Assembly: GCF_000337555.1 (NCBI RefSeq)
Contig: NZ_AOIO01000023.1
Span: forward strand, 51,189-115,188
Source: Natrialba asiatica DSM 12278
Lineage (GTDB): Archaea; Halobacteriota; Halobacteria; Halobacteriales; Natrialbaceae
Reading direction: 5' to 3'
DNA length: 64,000 nucleotides
The notes under the pieces are model-generated. The model did no database searches and had not been told where the DNA came from. It was given only the letters and a program-made list of their open reading frames with translations. Shown piece after piece: positions 62,895 to 64,000 of this stretch; the stretch's first letter is position 1; each line of letters opens with the position of its first letter. Made by a program: the position numbers and the translations under genes.

Positions 62895-63042
62895 CGCTTC
62901 GACGCACGGTTGTCTCCCTAGGTTGCGACTCGATGCGATAGCGGGGCACGCTTAGTCTAGGGGAACGACTGCAACGATTCACGCACCGATCGCGTAGTCG
63001 CCGTGCGATCGGGTGTGCAGTGACTTACAGCGGCTCTATCGG

Positions 63043-63927
63043 TCAACTGGAGTCATCGCCGGTCGTCACGGCCCGAATAATTCGCAATTCCTCGTCCCGC
63101 GAAATGTACTCGGCGTCGAGGCAGGCGTGCAGAATTTTGTGCGCGAGTTCGGGATCCGAAAGCGGACCCGACGCGCGACCACCGGGAGCGGATTTCGCTT
63201 CGAGTTCATCGAGTTGCCGCGAGAGGGTTCTCAACTGGTCGGTTAGAGCGCGTATTTGGGCGGTCTCGGTCGTGGAGTCGGTTGCGGTTTCGCTTTCGGT
63301 ATCGGTCTCGGTTGCGGTCCCGGTTACACGTTCGTCTTCGCTTTCGTTCGTCTGCTCCGCAATCGGTTTCGCCCGCGCAGTCGAGTCCGAGTTCAGCGTC
63401 TCGCTCTCGGTATCGTCGCCGGTCACGGCGGGGGACTGATCGGGCTCACGTACGGGAGCGGGAGCGGATGCAGTGGCGCTCTCGGCCGGCCGGGATCGCG
63501 TTCGAGCCTCGGATGCAGCACCCGACGCACCATCGGATAGCGGCTCGGACACTGCGTCACCCGTCGAATCGGTTGGTGGCGCCGTCTCGGTACTGTCGGT
63601 GCCGTCGCCCTCGGAATTCCAGTCACCGTTTTCGGTGCCACTTACCGTACCGTCTCCGGTGTCGGTATCGTCCGGCAACGGGGCAGCGTCGAACAGACCC
63701 GAGACGAATGCACGGCGTCTCGACCAGTCGAAGCCGTCGATCGAGTTCACACGCTGGCTGATGGTGGCGCTCGTGACGCCGAGCGTGTCCGCGAGGTCGG
63801 CCTGAGTTGCTTCGGGTCTGGCGGCTATTTCTCGAAGCGTCTCTCGTTGTTTGGCGGTGAGCGCGTCCGGATCGATTAGCGCATCGGAACTCGTGCCGTG
63901 GCCGTGGGCCGAATTATCGGTTGTCAT
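63043..63927 (-). CDS. HTH DNA-binding protein with long disordered linker; 5' end uncertain
   Basis: 294 residues from ATG 63927. Residues 20-60 form a Lrp/MarR-like helix-turn-helix (LTAKQRETLREIAARPEATQ, then ADLADTLGVTSATISQRV). A disordered Thr/Ser/Asp/Glu-rich linker of about 140 residues follows, then a coiled coil (TAQIRALTDQLRTLSRQLDE) and a final helical part (AHKILHACLDAEYIS). The same frame stays open to the right edge (reading Ser/Asp/Glu-rich sequence), so the true start may lie beyond the window. Possibly a regulator of the glycan locus; no proof. Confidence 0.7.
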   Translation of the reverse strand: MTTDNSAHGHGTSSDALIDPDALTAKQRETLREIAARPEATQADLADTLGVTSATISQRVNSIDGFDWSRRRAFVSGLFDAAPLPDDTDTGDGTVSGTENGDWNSEGDGTDSTETAPPTDSTGDAVSEPLSDGASGAASEARTRSRPAESATASAPAPVREPDQSPAVTGDDTESETLNSDSTARAKPIAEQTNESEDERVTGTATETDTESETATDSTTETAQIRALTDQLRTLSRQLDELEAKSAPGGRASGPLSDPELAHKILHACLDAEYISRDEELRIIRAVTTGDDSS

Positions 63928-64000
63928 CGATGGGTCGTCCGCTTGGGGGTCGGCGTGATCGGTTCGGGCCGAGTCATCGGATTCCTGAGTTGACTCGGAT

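Overview
The window is a piece of a haloarchaeal chromosome (class Halobacteria). The evidence is strongly acidic proteins, a GC-rich coding background, archaeal ribosomal and information-processing genes (rps4e, rnp1, Cdc48, a GTPBP1-like GTPase), a haloarchaeal output-domain protein, Tat-dependent lipoproteins, TATA boxes about 25 nt ahead of several start codons, and an archaeal AglB oligosaccharyltransferase. I cannot fix the genus; nothing here is bacterial, plasmid-like or viral apart from the low-GC segment described below.

Layout. 1-8.7 kb (minus strand): ribosomal protein operon, read SPOUT methyltransferase-rpl3-rpl4-rpl23-rpl2-rps19-rpl22-rps3-rpl29-rnp1-rps17-rpl14-rpl24-rps4e-rpl5 (rpl5 runs off the left edge). 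9-16 kb: tRNA-Gly(GCC), a HalOD1 protein, a thiamine-binding protein, a metal-binding domain protein, mch, a HAD hydrolase, a GTPBP1-like GTPase and small zinc-finger proteins. 16-24.8 kb: two exported proteins of unknown role, pyrF, and a cluster with a glyoxalase-fold protein, methylglyoxal synthase and a two-gene cation/proton antiporter, then DUF2240 and RNase HI. 25-32 kb: a complete peptide ABC importer operon ending in an EamA exporter. 33-36.9 kb: Cdc48 AAA+ ATPase and larC.

37-40.2 kb holds what I consider the most interesting locus: a 511-residue secreted protein made of five glutamine/asparagine-rich repeats of about 50 residues that resemble curlin (amyloid fibre) repeats, flanked by two small secreted proteins, one of which carries the same Q/N pattern. 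This looks like an archaeal curli-like surface fibre system. 40.5-43.9 kb encodes a Tat lipoprotein, a DUF4330 protein and three proteins of unknown function, one with an apparent frameshift.

44-62.8 kb is a surface-glycan locus. Its left part (about 44.0-53.9 kb) is AT-rich and foreign-looking: a winged-helix regulator with a dyad operator-like site, a candidate MITE, an ABC flippase, three alkaline-phosphatase-superfamily (sulfatase-like) proteins, two GT4 glycosyltransferases, an FkbM methyltransferase and an O-antigen-ligase-like polymerase. The base composition changes abruptly inside the third sulfatase-like gene, implying a recombination joint within a coding sequence. The right part, at normal GC, carries another GT4 transferase, a polyprenyl-phosphate sugar transferase, AglB, a methyltransferase and an AglF-type nucleotidyltransferase: the conserved N-glycosylation side of the locus. 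Together these genes could activate sugars, build a lipid-linked glycan, flip it and transfer it to exported proteins, including the sequon-bearing repeat protein at 38 kb. The window ends in a DNA-binding protein gene whose frame stays open to the right edge.
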